5,366 nt of DNA, from contig DAHVFK010000256.1 of the NCBI GenBank assembly GCA_027317055.1, positions 1 to 5,366 of the forward strand, given 5' to 3'. Below are positions 5,137-5,366 of the stretch, piece after piece; position 1 is the first letter of the stretch; every line of letters starts with the position of its first letter. The DNA comes from Betaproteobacteria bacterium. Its GTDB lineage: Bacteria; Pseudomonadota; Gammaproteobacteria; Burkholderiales; SG8-39. The notes beneath the pieces were generated by a model that did not search any database, had not been told where the DNA came from, and worked only from the letters and a program-made list of their open reading frames with translations. Made by a program: the position numbers and the translations under genes.

Positions 5137-5366
5137 GCGCAACGCTTCCAGAAACGGTAGAGGTCGAAACCGCCGCGCGGCCCGACGCGGCGGTGATCTG
5201 GCTGCACGGCCTCGGCGCCGACGGCCACGACTTCGAGCCGCTGGTGCCGATGCTCGGGCTGCCGCGCCGCCTCGCGCTGCGGTTCGTTTTCCCGCATGCG
5301 CCCGAGCGCCCGGTGACGATCAACATGGGCGTGCGCATGCGCGCCTGGTACGACATCGTGCAGCTC
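5133..5366 (+). CDS. Carboxylesterase/phospholipase-family alpha/beta hydrolase (5' part; cut by window end)
   Basis: The frame encodes 78 visible residues of the bacterial carboxylesterase/phospholipase family (PF02230 type), small cytosolic serine hydrolases of short-chain esters. Evidence is the first strand with its oxyanion-loop motif VIWLHGLGADGHDF (about residues 21-34), then RFVFPHAPERPVTIN and MRAWYDI (about 50-75), all characteristic of the family. The nucleophile elbow GxSxG and the Asp and His of the triad lie beyond the window. No ATG, GTG or TTG lies suitably upstream of the first strand in this frame. The best start is CTG at 5133, overlapping the lipoprotein TGA as CTGA and giving an N-terminus (M)SATLPETVEVET that fits the family. 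There is no good Shine-Dalgarno at normal spacing (a GAGG lies about 17 bases upstream), so translational coupling to the CHRD gene is likely. The family call is firm; the start is inference. Confidence 0.85.
   Translation, partial: MSATLPETVEVETAARPDAAVIWLHGLGADGHDFEPLVPMLGLPRRLALRFVFPHAPERPVTINMGVRMRAWYDIVQL

Overview
This is a high-GC, densely coding stretch of bacterial chromosome. The six protein families and codon usage dominated by G or C at third positions suggest a proteobacterium, most likely a betaproteobacterium or a related environmental lineage. That assignment is inference; no rRNA or other marker gene is present. No tRNA, CRISPR array, integrase or transposase gene was seen.

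Layout from left to right. (1) A complete SRAP/YedK-type abasic-site DNA-protein crosslinking protein lies on the minus strand (48-731). (2) A complete cytochrome P450 is divergent from it (757-2100), with only 25 bases between the two start codons. (3) A classical short-chain dehydrogenase/reductase lies on the minus strand (2132-2923), convergent with the P450. (4) A secreted DUF4139-type protein of unknown function is divergent from the SDR (3018-4508). (5) A strong hairpin terminator follows (4513-4561). (6) A CHRD-domain lipoprotein comes next (4684-5136). (7) The window ends with the N-terminal part of a carboxylesterase/phospholipase-type alpha/beta hydrolase, which appears to begin at a CTG codon overlapping the lipoprotein stop and runs off the right edge.

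The genes do not form one obvious pathway. The SRAP protein is DNA repair. The P450 and the SDR could both act on lipophilic alcohols or ketones, but nothing in the sequence links them to a common substrate. The DUF4139 protein and the CHRD lipoprotein are envelope or exported proteins. The CHRD gene and the hydrolase are probably co-transcribed.

The most notable non-coding structure is a short dispersed repeat, CGGGGTCAGA-(GT or CCA)-CGATTT. It occurs in all three intergenic gaps from 2101 to 4600. Two identical 19-base direct copies bracket the SDR gene, and one of them supplies the SDR stop codon. A variant forms an inverted pair with perfect 20-base arms just after the DUF4139 gene. The pattern resembles REP-like elements of the kind mobilised by REP-associated tyrosine transposases, but no such transposase is in the window, so this is a hypothesis. 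No clear new defence or mobile system was found.
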